A stretch of 64,000 bases of DNA from Parastagonospora avenae f. sp. tritici 18332-5 (GCA_022559985.1 JAFJTR010000027.1:298026-362025); one strand, 5' to 3'; shown: positions 1-12,569, counted from the stretch's first letter. Translations and numbers: made by a program. The notes: generated from the sequence alone by a model not told the origin.

Positions 1-319
1 CATTGTCAGCGGAGATACTCCACTCTTATCTTACCATTGACCAAACCCTCGTGATTGTTGTCCTTTCGATTGCCCAGGTGGGATCTAATGTACACTTGAA
101 GCCTTTCTGCATTCACCTTCCATTGCTTGCCGCGTGCGGTTTTCCATCGTGCCGTGTGTTGAGGCTCGGCCCTGCCGCACCGTGGACAGCGGCTTCCTCA
201 TGGTCTTGTAAACACCCTCCCACCTTCCTCCGTTATTGAGCACTCTCGACCGTCGCAGCAGCAGTCTGCGAGCAGCACCCCGCCAGCAGCCTTGAACAGC
301 ATCAATTAGACTTGCAATC

Positions 320-1594
320 ATGCATATTTCACGGCTAACACTCGGAATTGCAGTTGGCCTAGTGCTCCTACTTCTCTACACCATCACCTCGATATCCGCC
401 GTTGACCCCACGTCCGTCTACTTCCGCACAAGCACGGGCTATGCTCCACGATACTCTGCATTCCGCCGCGAACAGGCCGAAGCCTATGTAGCGTCTTTCG
501 ACCAGGCGCCCAACGACTTCTACTTCGCCAGCAAGGATGAGAAGAGGAGGAAACTGTGTGTCGGCATACCCTCGATCAAGCGTGACGTCGACTCATATTT
601 GCCTGTCACTGTGGGCTCGCTTCTAGAAGGCTTGACACGTGAGGAGCGCGAGGAGATCTACCTCATCGTCTTCGTTGCGCATTCGGACCCCACACAGCAC
701 CCGTCGTACGTGGAGTCATGGCTCTCAGGTCTTGTGGATGAGGTTGAGACATACGACTTCGGTTTCGATCGCATGCAGTACATCCGCAACATGGAGCAAG
801 TTGGCGGACGGGTTGTTGAGAAGGCCGCATTCGACTACGCTTACCTGCTGAACAAGTGCGCAGAACAGTTCACGCCCTATGTCGCCATCTTCGAGGACGA
901 TACTGTCGCCCTGGACGGATGGTACCATCGCACCATGACTGCGATCCACGAAGCTGAGCAGCAGGCCGCCTTGCGCAGGTCCAAGCCCGACTTCTTCTAC
1001 CTCCGCCTCTTCTACACTGAGCAGTTTCTGGGATGGAACAAGCAATTCTGGAAGTCGTACCTATGGCGCTCGATCTGCGTCGCTGCCCTGCCGACTGCGC
1101 TCTTGGTCTTTGTCCGCGTCTTCAAACCTCGGACCAAACTCTCCATGTCACTCACGACGCCCCGCGCCTTCGTCGCGCTCTACGTCGGTCTGGCTACCCT
1201 CATACTCTTCTACTTCTCCCTCGGCCGCATGACCGTCCACCCGATGCCACACGGCGTCCACGAGATGCCGCGCTTTGGATGTTGCAGCCAAGCCTTCGTT
1301 TTCCCGAACCTCAAAGCACAGCAACTCGTCGCATACCTCAAGGAGAGGCAGGTCGGCTTTACGGACGTCTTGATCGAGGACTTCGCGAACGAACGGGACG
1401 AGCTGCGATTCGCTGTCACGCCCAGCCTGGTCCAACATGTTGGTAGAGAGGAAGTCAAGACTTCCAAGGACAGGGGCAGTGCTGAGAAGATTTGGAGCGC
1501 TGCGTTTGAGAAATTGAGCTGGAAGACGTTGAAGGTGGAGCATAAGCAGGTCGGTCGGCTGAGGAGCGTCGTCACCCAGGAAACACCAGCTTGA
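320..1594 (+). CDS. PGAP4/TMEM246-like membrane glycosyltransferase
   Basis: Single-exon gene of 424 residues. An N-terminal hydrophobic segment (about residues 6-27) acts as signal anchor. A GT-A-like catalytic region follows, with the acidic motif FEDDTVALDGWY near residue 190. Two closely spaced hydrophobic helices (about 245-265 and 277-297) interrupt the catalytic region, and the conserved-looking tail continues with a GCCSQAFVF patch. A glycosyltransferase fold split by a membrane hairpin is the hallmark of PGAP4, the Golgi enzyme that adds GalNAc to the GPI anchor glycan. By family knowledge this would be a Golgi/ER GPI-glycan-modifying enzyme, with the DD pair binding metal and UDP-sugar. 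The call rests on architecture and the EDD motif, so the sugar added is inferred. The start is the first ATG before the anchor helix. Confidence 0.7.
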   Translation: MHISRLTLGIAVGLVLLLLYTITSISAVDPTSVYFRTSTGYAPRYSAFRREQAEAYVASFDQAPNDFYFASKDEKRRKLCVGIPSIKRDVDSYLPVTVGSLLEGLTREEREEIYLIVFVAHSDPTQHPSYVESWLSGLVDEVETYDFGFDRMQYIRNMEQVGGRVVEKAAFDYAYLLNKCAEQFTPYVAIFEDDTVALDGWYHRTMTAIHEAEQQAALRRSKPDFFYLRLFYTEQFLGWNKQFWKSYLWRSICVAALPTALLVFVRVFKPRTKLSMSLTTPRAFVALYVGLATLILFYFSLGRMTVHPMPHGVHEMPRFGCCSQAFVFPNLKAQQLVAYLKERQVGFTDVLIEDFANERDELRFAVTPSLVQHVGREEVKTSKDRGSAEKIWSAAFEKLSWKTLKVEHKQVGRLRSVVTQETPA

Positions 1595-3650
1595 ATAGCG
1601 TCGCTTCGAAACACATCTGGATAGGTAGGATTGCCCAATGGGATCATCTACCGCGGTTTTGCAGCAATACGCTGGAGTTTGCCGTACTACATGTCAGTCT
1701 CTTTTCATGCTAGTTGATTTCGGTGTGCCTTGAACACAGCCCATACGATGATTTGCATCTTCGTCGCACGTCATCGATGCATATGTCAGATGCTGTAGTC
1801 CTGTCAGACATGCATGTTGCTGCTGGGATCGTTCAACGTCCTTCATCTTGTTTGACCGGTCGAACGCCATCGTAAGGCTGAAAAGTTGCGAAATTATCTG
1901 CCTCTTTCAGCCTCGCGATAGCAGCGCTGCATGTCAGACAACGTGGGCTGTATTGAGAGGTGCTTTATGCGCATGCGAATGTCTCTGCACTATGACTTGT
2001 TAACATAGCCACAGATGGAGTTACACAGCTTGTAGTTGGTTGGAATGGTTGGGCCGCTTTGAGGGCAAACGTACTTCAGCCTGATTGCCTGAAAGAGCTG
2101 GAAATGTAGGGCCATCGCACTTTGATGTCTGGTGAGCACGGATGGTGACAAACACGGCAACCTGCACGCCTTCGATGGAAGTATCGGGCTGCTGATCCTG
2201 CGAATCTTCCACGGCACATTTAAGTAAAATGGGCGTAAGCCATGATACGTGAGGCTGAAGTAGCTGCTCACATCTCTAGGGATCTTTCTCTGAATTTCAC
2301 TGAGTCAGGGGTGGTCGGGGGAACATCTTAGAAATTTAAACACTCACTGAGTGACGTCGTTGCGGCGTATGGAAAGCTCTTTGCCATTTTGGTGATGCTT
2401 GGAAAGCATCATCGCGTCATTCCGGTGTGTAGTAGCTCGCTAATTTCATCACATATGAGTGCAGAAGACGGTGCTGATGACGCGAGGTTTTTCTTGTCGC
2501 TTTGATGGCATGGGTGAAGTGTTTGAGGTGGAGGTTGAATTTTGTTCTTGACTCGTCCGCACTATCATTTGCAATAATGTACTTCTAGGTATGCTGTCGC
2601 TTGGTGCAGTGTCTGACAATGTTCAGAGAGGGGAGTCTCGGACAGGAGCTTATATGACTTTGTAGAAGAGGCGGTCTTGAAATGAGGTTTGTTATTGGTT
2701 CAGGCCAGTACGCCATGGAATGTGTTCTGTCGACGAACTTGCTTAGGAACTGACTGTCTTCGGACATATGTGGCGTCGTAGAATTACAGAAATAGGCCGA
2801 CGCTCTGTTTCTGGGAGGGGCGCGGAGCCCGTAGCAGTGACACACTCTGGTTTGAATGATTGTGTCGTCTTGCCAATAATACTCGAAGAGTTCACCGAGT
2901 ACAGAAGCTTGTTAATGACGATATAAGGCTTGCCGTCGCGCCCAGCCTTGTTGCTTAATATTGCAGTGAGGATGTCACAAGGCTAAGGAGTAGTATCGGT
3001 CCCTACGAGGCAGTGCTTTGATTATTGTTGAGTATCAAAATTATGCTGATAGGTAGGGAATAAGCAAACATCTTGCGACGATACATGGAAGCTAACACAC
3101 CTTGCTTGCACAGATGTGCCCATCCTCGCTTCGACCAGCCTTGAACTGGGGTGTACTTCGTCTGCCATATTACTCACACAAACAGGGCGTCCTTTGGGCG
3201 CTTACATATTGGGCAATACGAGGTCCTCCGTCCCGCGCCGATCAGCTATTGCATGCCTTTCTGGCACGGATCGACTCTTCCGTGTTCAGCCTTGCGACGG
3301 CACGGGCGCAGGTCAGCCACCACGGGTTGTACCAAGAGGTCCTCCACACATGTACGGTTGTTTGTGAGCAATCATATGCCGAGATGGCGCACGGTTGATA
3401 CTAAACCTTTAGTGCAGCCTACGCATCATTCGTTACGTACCCCGAGGATGTTATGAAGACCGCAGCTGTGGTCGTGGGCGCAGCGGGAGGTCCTCCTTGT
3501 GTGAATGCATCCTGGGGTATGAAAATATGAGCCCGCGTCCCTCTTTTGAGGTTCTATACATTCTTTCCATCCTTACTAAATTTTTGCAGTCTTCGTGTCT
3601 CGCAACTTTCGACTTCGTTAAAACTATCATCCGTACGCTGTACTTACAAC
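1595..3650. other. Gene-poor stretch, about 2 kb
   Basis: Only short overlapping open frames without recognisable motifs are seen on either strand. The distal end must hold the 5' leader and promoter of the kinase gene starting at 3651. No repeat family or tRNA-like arm was recognised. Confidence 0.5.
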
Positions 3651-5689
3651 ATGAGTATACAGCAGGGAATACCTCTCACCAACGGCGAAGTCCCAAAGCT
3701 TATTGTTGACGATTACTCAGCATATCAAGCGGAAAAAAATGTTATTGAATCTAGCCGTCATGAAAACTTGTATCACCCTTCCAACGATAGGAGACGTACA
3801 ACAGCGGTATCATCAATATTGCGCTCGAGCGCCCAGAAATCAGCCAACAGATCGATCGATCGCTCATTACTGGACCCGGAAGATTCTGAAGATGAAGATG
3901 AAGATGAAGAGGAAGAGGACGATTATGAGGTGGAGGAGGGTCTTGGTCATGTTCTGCGCAATTCCGGACACCAACACTTTGACATCAGAGTCAAACACTT
4001 CTGGACGGATGATGTCTTGGCGAGGACCATGACAAAACACTCCGTTGCGGTAGAATTGCAGAGATACAAAGGAAAAGACCCCGCGCTTTTCACTGCAACG
4101 CCGATCGAGACAATTGCCGACAATATTCTCAAACATCGGAGAAAATTTTTTGCCGTTCTTGCACTCCTGGAAAAAGGCGCGTGCATAGAAAAGGTCATTG
4201 CGGAAGGACTAGTCGACAAAGATCTACCACTACATACCGATGGATCTTCATCATGTCCACTCTATCGAGTTGTAAATTCACGTTCTCGCAAAGTGAGATG
4301 CTTCTCTCGTCGTTGTGATTGGAACATTGTCCACAGAGAAAAGTTTCTCACATCTCAGTATGCCATGAGTCCCCAATTCCTTGGATTTGGGCCTGATGGG
4401 CGCACACCAAAGCATGAAGAGTTCAGTCCCGAGGTAGTTTTGCCGATCATGCAGGAGAATGAACGACAGCAAGGAGGTTATGGAGTAATTAAGAAGATCA
4501 AGATTGCACCGACGTGTCATGGTTTCCACAATCGTCTACGGTTGGTAAGACTCCCTGCATTTCTTCAAATTTTGTTACTAATTAGCATAACAGATCAAAA
4601 CCAAAGATGAATTTGCCCTGAAACGCCTGTTTAAGAACGACTTCGCAGAGTTCCGTAGAGAAGCCAAAGCGGGAGAGCAATTCAACGGATTTGTCCGTGA
4701 TCACCTTGTCACTTTACTCATGACATGGACTCTGAACGACCAGTACTATCTGCTCTTCCCGCTGGCACGCTATGATCTTGAAGACTATTGGAGTCATTTT
4801 GTATCTCCTCAATTGAGCCCAGGTATGACTCGCTGGATGCTGAAGCAGATCGTTGGTATCACTAAAGCTTTGGGGTACATCCACGACCCATCGGACTCTC
4901 AACCGACGAACAATTTGGGCGTACCTGACGATCGAAAATACGGTAGACACGGAGATCTCAAGCCCGACAATTTACTTGTGTACGACTCGCATGAAGATTG
5001 TCGCGGCATTGTCCTCGTCGCAGACCTGGGTCTGGCAACATTGAACTCGGTCGTGAGTCGAACTCAATCAAACACCAAAACCCGCTGCGGTCCACGATAC
5101 AAGGCTCCAGAGTTTAATATCAAAGGTTTCAAGATTCGACGGTCTTGTGATATCTGGGCACTCGGCTGCGTCCTCATTGAATGGGTCTGTTGGGCTCTCG
5201 AGGGAAACGCGGCGCGGCTACAATTTCTGGAAGACCTATTTCAACCCTTCCTATCCGGGAGTCAGACAGACTTGTACTTCAAGATGGAACGCAGACATCA
5301 CAAGGTCGTTGATGTGACTGTCAACCAGGCTGTGACTGACGTGGGTAAAATCGCAACAACGACTGCCACTCAGGCCTATACTGACACGATAGTAGAAAGC
5401 TGCCGGATTACACAGTTCGAAGCGCTGCACACAGTTTTTCCACGACTTGCTGTGGCTGATTCAGGACAAAATGATTGTTGTACGTGAGGAACATCGCATT
5501 AGCGCCCAGGAGTTGCAAATAGAACTCAAGAAGATGACTGAGAAGGGAGAGCGCGATTCCGAGTATTTTGACACTGCTTGCGAAATGTTGCGAGAAGTGA
5601 GACTTCCTCTTCCTCTGCAGGCAGAATTCTACGTACAGGAAACGAAGAGAGAGGCGATAAACCAGGTTGAGCTAGATGTGCCTGTTTGA
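3651..5689 (+). CDS. Serine/threonine protein kinase-like protein with conserved N-terminal region
   Basis: Three-exon model, about 645 residues. Exon 1 is 3651-4544 and intron 1 is 4545-4593. Exon 2 begins at 4594, and a second intron near 5341-5399 restores the frame to the stop at 5689; its exact borders are uncertain (a GTAAAA donor at 5345 with an AAAG acceptor ending 5399 fits best). Residues about 78-105 form a strongly acidic run. An N-terminal domain of about 150 residues resembles that of the kinase at 8759-11513. The kinase part shows the ATP-binding lysine (FALKRLF), the catalytic loop HGDLKPDN (Gly replacing Arg of HRD, Asp and Lys kept), a DLG triplet instead of DFG, and KAPEF for APE. 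It is probably active, though a non-RD kinase. The in-frame ATG at 3546 is less likely than 3651. Substrate unknown. Confidence 0.75.
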
Positions 5690-5768
5690 GAGTGGATACT
5701 GGTTGTTGGAAACGGCGCTCCTATTGTTCCCGCATGCCTTTCTAACATAGCAATCCAAGACATAAATT

Positions 5769-6174
5769 TCAAAAGAACGGAGTTCGTATTAAAATAAGGA
5801 TAGAGTAGGATTTGCGCTCGGTGTTTGTGCCTACGTCTCCTTTGTCATCACTCCCACACCGCCCCATCATCACCTTCAATAGTGAGTCTCTTCCACCGAT
5901 GCCTTCATCGATGTAACCTCGGCCTTCCACGTGTAAGTTAGACTGCAGGACGTTTCTAGTTATTGTGAAGAACTCATACCGGGGTCAAAGCCCGTGGCAG
6001 AGTGCATTGAAAACGTCCGCGCGTCCACTGCATTGGAGTCAGAAGCTCGAATGCAAAAACGTGAAGTGGTGAACCTACAGTGACTCGAGCCTGTCCATAG
6101 CCAAATACTTGTCCGAGAAACCCTTCTAGCGCGTCTTGTTCTGTGTACCTAGCTGAGACGATGACGACTTGCAT
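5769..6174 (-). CDS. Candidate small two-exon protein, unknown
   Basis: Reading leftward from an ATG at 6174, a 65-codon exon with natural-looking codon use ends in the phrase LPRALTP. A 37-nt intron (5979-5943, GTATGA donor, ACTAG branch-like site, CTGCAG acceptor) could join it to a 58-codon exon ending at 5769. The composition (an aromatic core followed by a basic PRALTP phrase) recalls short fungal proteins of unknown function, and loosely the small protein at 12570-12900. The intron is at the short end for fungi. This is a tentative model with no assigned function. Confidence 0.3.
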
Positions 6175-6334
6175 GTTGACGGATGAAGATGATTTCAGCG
6201 GCGCAGTGGCGGTAAACTCGGTTCGAAGACTTCGCGAGAAAAAGCAATTTATTGGTCTACGACGCAGGGATTTTTCGCACAGCCTTGAGGCCTGCGGCTT
6301 TTTTAAAGATCTGAGTTAGCTTCGAGATTGGGTG

Positions 6335-6346
6335 TTACCTAGGTAA
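6335..6346. repeat. 12-bp perfect palindrome TTACCTAGGTAA
   Basis: The sequence equals its own reverse complement. A shorter version, TACCTAGGTA, recurs at 47355-47364. It lies in the region upstream of the CorA-like gene. A binding site or a chance palindrome are both possible. Confidence 0.4.
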
Positions 6347-6692
6347 TATGCCCCACTTTCGCGTGTGGATTTGTTGGCAGTGTGTCGCTGCACCACGTTG
6401 TTGAGATCAGGGGATTCAGCCTCGCTGAGCCCGGTGGATGCAGGTGACGCGGGTCTCGCCTTGAAGGTAGGTAGGCAACTGAAAGCTGCTTTTGTGTCGC
6501 ATTTTTCTTAAATCAAGGGCGGAAAACTGCCATTTGCAGTGGCTGACTGACCGGTCAACTAATCACGTTCCACCATACGTCGTACTGCAGGGGCTCCGTC
6601 TCAGCCTCGCCACTATACAGGTTATAGGCAGGAGCACCCCAGCCTGCTGCGAGAGAAGCTATTAGTCTCAATACTTCTTTTGATTTTCTTCG

Positions 6693-8731
6693 ATGGATTG
6701 GCCCAGCGATAATGCCTGTCTCAGCCGCAATGATGTAATGCTTCGACGCATTTTCAAGTACAATTCGCGTCCTTCGAGGGTAGTCAGAATTGTCAGCAAG
6801 AATCAGGTATGCGATTACTTTTACTCAGATACCTTTTTGCTGACCGAGCGTTACAGTATCGAGCCGAGGTATGGTCCTTGAAATCAGAGGAGGACTGGGA
6901 TGCATGGATGCAAAAGGTAAGAAGCGTAAATCGAAATGCATGACGACTGAGACGCTAAGCTGTGAAAAGTACAGCGATCAATCTGATCGAGGGCTAATCT
7001 TGATGTAAGCAGTCGAGAGAACCCAGCATTAATAAGTAATCTGACCATGACAACCTCAAAGATTAGCCGATCGTACGGATAATGAGTCGCCACATTCAGC
7101 TGCATCATGTCCAATGTCGATCGGAGACTGGTTAGCAGAAGCGGAAGAGAGCATGCCATGTAAACGGGGAATACGGCGTGAGACGACTTTTGCACCTTTC
7201 GAGGAAAAGTCACACAAAGGTCATGACTTCCAGGAACCAACCTTGACACAAGAAGCTGCCAGGCGAAGACCTCGGAGTTTGCTGAATCTACCATTCTCGA
7301 AGTCAACATTTGAAAAAATCTGCAGGCATTTCCAGGTTCACGACTCAGTCGTTCGAACCTTGACTCGCACCGACGTACCCACGTTCTCGTGCGATAGTGT
7401 GGAAATGGGCGGTCCTGCATATGGTGAGATTAAGTTCCTGTCCTACCTCAGCTTTCGCTAATTACTCTCGTGGCTTTAAGTATACAGTTGCCGGACTCCA
7501 AACTCCTGGGATTCGGATTTGGCCTTGTCCGCAACTCATCAAGTGCAGGACGGTCTCACATGTGCTATAATATATGGGACGACTATTAAGACAGAAAAAG
7601 CCATTCTTGAAAGACTCCGAAATGTGCGACATGAGGCTGCGCATCCTCTACTGATTCCAGGAATACTCGCAGAGATGGAACTTCTAAGACATACCGGGCT
7701 TGTGGATTCCATGATCAATGAGGTGGAAGCGAAAGTTCTCGAGCTGGACATGCAGACCAGCAAACCGCGTCATCATCGTCAGATTGATGTCGAAAGACGA
7801 AATCAATCAAAACGCGAGACATGGCTAAACCTTAGCTACCTTCGCAATTCAATCATGACATGGAAGATTCAATTACTGAGAATCATTGAGCACGCAGATT
7901 TACTCAATACTAGTCCAGCGGCATTAGCGAATGCCCCAAGAAATGTCTCCCATGATTTATACTGCGTGAAAGCAGCATATGGACGAGAATACATTCAGCT
8001 GGGATATCCTACGCACAACAGAACATCACTAGAGATACCACTGTTTGATAGAAGACCAAACGAACTGAACGTCGCCAATACGCATGGCCCACGACACTCG
8101 TGGAGTCACACCCAAGATTTCGAAAGTTTTGGTATGAACAAGACTTACATTGAGTACCCATTACAACTTCACGAGCACAAAGACGGATCGAATTGGAACG
8201 ATCATGTGAGAGAGGTCGGAGAGAGAATCAAAGTTCGCCTCTCTGCCATTATAGATGATTACAATGAGAAGATAAGAGACTGCAACATGCGCGTTGATGG
8301 CATGGCTATGGCTACGCAATGGGTATACATTCACACCATCCTGATTTCAATCTCAAACTGACCGTCTCAGTCACAAGGCGAGACTGCTGTTGAGATTGCG
8401 CTTGCGACCAGCCAAGACTCCAGAGTCATGAGGTCAATCTCTCTCGTCACAATGGTCTTTCTTCCCGGGACATTCTTCGCTGTGAGCACAGTCCCATTCC
8501 TAGCTCGTGCTCAAAGAACATTCCGCTGACTTTCTCCAGACTGTCTTCTCCATGACTTTCTTTGATTGGAACGGTAACGACGGTAAGACACTAGTGTCCA
8601 ACTACCTTTGGATCTACGTGGTCGTGACTGTGTTCTTTACAGCGATCACTGTTGGGCTTTGGTACTTCTTCATAATATTTCGCCGCAGTCGTCCAGTGAA
8701 GCGCGACGAAGTGGAGATGCGTTGGGCATAA
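6693..8731 (+). CDS. CorA-like membrane protein (fungal Mg2+-transporter-like family)
   Basis: Multi-exon gene. The 3' structure is clear: an exon ending 7423, intron 7424-7480, exon 7481-8322, intron 8323-8370, exon 8371-8481, intron 8482-8539, last exon 8540-8731, all joining in frame. Exons 6693-6806 and 6857-6916 fit the 5' end, and one near 6970-7004 is likely. The joins between about 7005 and 7114 are unresolved. The protein has a soluble N-terminal part carrying HPLLIPGILAEMEL. A helix-rich region leads to the signature IALATSQDSRVMRSI, then two membrane helices separated by VFSMTFFDW, and a short basic tail. This pattern marks fungal CorA-like proteins, which resemble the C-terminal pore region of CorA. 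True Mg2+ transport is unproven: the canonical GMN pore motif is not seen. It ends 27 bp from the convergent kinase gene. Confidence 0.75.
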
Positions 8732-8758
8732 TCGCGCTGGCATTGCATGAAACCTCAG

Positions 8759-11513
8759 TCAAGCCCTTGGCAGCAACGCCTCTCTTTTCCCAAGAAAGAA
8801 ATCTGCGCCTTTCGACAACATCCTCCTGCAGCGTGCGCGAAAACCTTTGCGCTTTCGAGGTGGTGCAATTCCTATTGGTTCATTGTCGAATTGAGTTGGA
8901 AAAGTCGTGGTCAAGGTCTCGTTTGGCTGGACATTGGATTCTGTGGGGCTCAGGTAACCAGGCGGGGTGTTGCTTTTGGGATCCAGAGTAGTGGCCTTAT
9001 CTTGAGAAGAAGTGGATTCGTTTGGCTCAAATGTGGTATGCGCTGGTTGTATTTGGCCATTTAGAGCAGGTGAAGATTCGTGCGTGGACGGTGATGAGTC
9101 TACTTTCGCAATGCGATCAGCTAACGCAGGAGCTGTACCATCCGTGAGTTCAGCGCTGTCCAAGCTGTCTTCTAATCTTGTCGAGGGCGCGTGCGCCACC
9201 GTGTCGATATTTGCCACGTGTAGTGCTGTTGACACGCTCTCTTGCGAAGGCATCACTTCACCGTTTGTGCTATTGGCGAGTTCCTTCTCTGACGGTGTCG
9301 TATCTTTGCTGAAAGTTTTGGAGCTTCCTGCACCGAAATCTCCTTTTGTTGGTAGTCCATGGGATGATCCCTGTGTCGCCACGCCTGCAAACTCTGGTAG
9401 TTCGACAATTTCAGACAAACCTGAATTGGTCCTGGAGGCTTGTTTGGTTCTTGAAGTACAATAAGTTGTTGCTTCTTGGCAACATTTATCGAGACGGGTG
9501 AACGTTTCAACGATTTCTTCAATCTTCGCGCGTTTGGCGTTGTCCACTCGCAGAAGATCATTCTCTATACACTCGACTAGATCCAAGATGTAATCGTTAG
9601 AAGCTTCTCGCTGCAGTCGTTTGAGCATCTGTCGATTTTTTTTAGTTACGATCGGGTTTGTGTTCTCATGATACTTACTTCCACGACAGAACGTTTCGCG
9701 CGCCCTTTGTAGCCATTCGCCCCACCCCCTTCAAGCGAGTAGAAGTTATCGGATGGAAAAATGAGTATTTTAGAGTCCTTGATTCGTTCGCTCGAAAAGT
9801 CTTCGATACCATGCCACCCATACATATACCACACTACGAACTGTAACAGGATGCAGCCGAAGGACCAGATATCGAATTGTGGGGACACCTGTCGTGTGAC
9901 ATCAAACTCGGGAGCGCTGTACGTTTCGGTGACACCGTTGACGGCACTCCGACGAACCAAGGATCTGGAATTCTTGCTGTGGAAATCTGCGAAGCCGAAA
10001 TCACCGATTTGAAGCACACCGGTTACTGCTTGGTCTGAAACGCTCTTCTGGTCCTTGAACCAGAGGATGTTCTCTGGCTTTAGATCACCGTGCCGCCCAT
10101 GTAGCCTCTTAAGCTCGTCGGCAGTCAAGCCTTGACGGTTTGCGTCATCTATTTCACAGTAGTGGATGAGTTTTAGTGCCTTGGACAGGCCAAGTATCTG
10201 TGCAGAAATCCACTTTACGATATTTGGGTCTCTGCGGGCGATCCCTAGGTCCGGACAGCCTTTCTCCCAGAATTCTTTAAGATTTCCATCCGCCCATGGG
10301 AATATGAGATTGAAATGGTTTCGATAAGTGTAGGTTGCGAGAAGTCTGATCAGGTGCGGATGACTCTTATCGTGGAACCTTTTGAGTGCCACGGCTTCGC
10401 GATCTTCTTTGTAGCAGCGCCTTTTCTTAGAATCATTTACAACCTTCAACTCCTTGACTGCAAAGTAAGTGTCATTCTTTTCAGCCTTATAGGAGTCAGT
10501 AACGTCCAATTTGTAGGCAATGTGACACTTACCGTGTCTGTGTGTGCATTGTAATGTGCAGCATGTATCTTCACCTTCCGCACAAAAGATGTTCCGCCTT
10601 CCCACTCAGTATCTTCATTGACCGTACCCTCTTGAGAATCTTCCTTGACCTCCATAAACGGTAGAACCAATTCGTCTTTAAGTGAGAAATGGAGAACTTT
10701 CTCATTGGCGGCCCAGGTGAACTTGAAAATGGGAGGCGATATTTCTCCCTGGTGTTTTTCAAATGCCTCGCAGTACATAGTTCTCCAAACTGCAGGTTTG
10801 AGTGCCAGCCTAGCTTTCAAACGCCTTTCGGATCCCTCTGTTACCTCGCTGTATACTTTATTGTCCTTGAAGGTGAATGGAAGATCAGTATCATAGATAC
10901 CTTCCTTGACGAATGCGCCAATTTGCGCAGACAACTCGATCATACATAATATTGCGAAGATCCTCTGTCTGGAGCCTCTCCCCCGCTTGATTAAAGTGGT
11001 TGAGAGATTTTCAACGTCTTCGCGTACGCCGGCGTAACGAAGTTGTAGCTTGATGTTCCCTGCCGTCATGCATCTTTCGAGTTGATCAATTGGCAGAAAC
11101 AGCGTTCTAGGTTCAGCAGAAGCCACTCGTCTTTTTCTGATCCATTCTTCAAGGTTATGAATCAAACTCGTTGGCTGTCCATGTTCAGCATCAAACTGCG
11201 TGCCGAACCCAGTCAAGTCAAGACTGGGGTCCGGAGGCCTCTCGTCGGCTTTGTCTGTAGACTTTAGAGAGTACCCAGCATCGCTGATAAGGTCGCCCAA
11301 AGAGCTCTCAGGAAGCTGTTTGGTCGGCAGTTGTGCCATGAAATCTTCGTCGAAGTCATTGTTGCCATAAAAGACAAGTTCTGACGTAGCTGACGCATGA
11401 TGGCCATTTTGTGCGCTCTCGTTCGACGCCTGTACATATGAGCAAAGGTCTTGTGCTTCAAGAACAATCCCATACCAGCTTGGACCTGGTGTCCTGGAAA
11501 GATGCAGTTGCAT
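8759..11513 (-). CDS. Serine/threonine protein kinase-like protein, paralogue of the 3651 gene
   Basis: Three exons join cleanly: 11513-10533, 10485-9679 and 9628-8759, giving about 885 residues. The first exon holds an N-terminal region of the same type as in the kinase at 3651, including a block of the form A-I/V-L-C/A-x-I/L-E followed by GIYDTDLPF. The kinase domain shows the conserved lysine (FAVKEL), HGDLKPEN as catalytic loop, DFG in IGDFGFADF, and SAPEF. The last exon adds a roughly 289-residue low-complexity Ser/Thr/Pro-rich tail, absent from the other kinase, ending in a basic segment (RKRKGFRARCRRML). The ATG at 11513 is preferred over a GTG six bases upstream. Substrate unknown. 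The pairing with a CorA-like membrane protein suggests, but does not prove, a shared pathway. Confidence 0.8.
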
Positions 11514-12569
11514 TGCCACTAATCAGAGAAGCATTAGACTGTGTCTCCGTTTCATGCGGCATGTCGTACTGCACGCGATAGTGTGCGAAAAAATGTGGAC
11601 CCAAGTGCTCAAGCGTTCGAATATGGTGCTAATGTAAGCGTATATGTGAGACAAATTGGAGCATCATGATATTTACTAGTGGTAGGGAACTACCCTAAGC
11701 ATGGGTACCGAGGAGCCGCACATGTCAGATTGCTTCTTCCCCTAGGGACACCACCATCTCGAAAGCTTTGGCCAGCTGTTCGCTTCCAGCCGCCCATAGG
11801 CTTAAAAGCAGTAAGCAATCGTCCATCACCCACGCAACCTCGGGTAGTTGTGGTTCGGGGGCCGGAACAACAGTCTCGGGGTCACTGCTTATTGGGAAAC
11901 AAGGCAAGGGCCCGTTTTTCGTTCACAAACGGTAGCCGTCGATAACTTAAAGGTTCAATTGTAGTTTCATGCCGGAGGAGATAGGGAAATATCGCAAAAG
12001 TAGACCTGGAATGCATGTGAGAAACAGTCCTGCTAGAACTTGATCGGCCTAGTCATACCTAGCAAGCCATCGCCACCAACAACAAAGGCATTCGTCTAAG
12101 CGGTGATTGGGTTACACGTGTGGGATACGAACGAGAACGAATTTCGTGTGGAGGCGCATCATCCTGGAGATGGTGTGCGGCGCTGAAGTTGATTGGAGCT
12201 GAAGTCAGCAAGCCAAGAGGGACCAATTCTTTTTACAGACGCCACTGCGCATGATCCGGTGAGAGTAAGCAATTTTGGCTTTGCAGCAGCGGTACGGCAG
12301 TCCTATGGTCAGGCTGAATGACCCCTCGGCCACCGCCACCAATCAGTGGCTTTGTGTCTGTTAGAAGCTACTTTGAGCTGCCGAGAGGGGGGCACCGCAC
12401 TTACTTAGAGTACTTGAGATGCTCTTGAAGGTGTTGTGATGTGACGTAAGCCTTCTCTTCCTTCCGACCTACTTTGCTCTCCGAAATTCAGTTCTTCCGA
12501 CCTTCCGTCTCGCTCCTCCTGCATTCTTCTCGTTCGCGAACCTTTTTCGAAGCCTGCAAAGCTCACGCG
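11514..12569. other. Intergenic region
   Basis: No convincing coding exon. It contains promoter space for the leftward kinase and for the small gene at 12570. Short open frames here lack motifs. Confidence 0.45.

Noticed and set aside
1..319. Short ORFs at the left edge on both strands
   Set aside because: They lie in the leader of the PGAP4-like gene and have no motif.
1595..3545. Small genes in the left gene-poor stretch (for example 3102-3398)
   Set aside because: No codon pattern, no motifs, several equally long overlapping frames; chance ORFs.
6884..7420. 178-codon leftward frame
   Set aside because: Antisense to CorA-like exons whose sense frame matches the family; no start context or motif.
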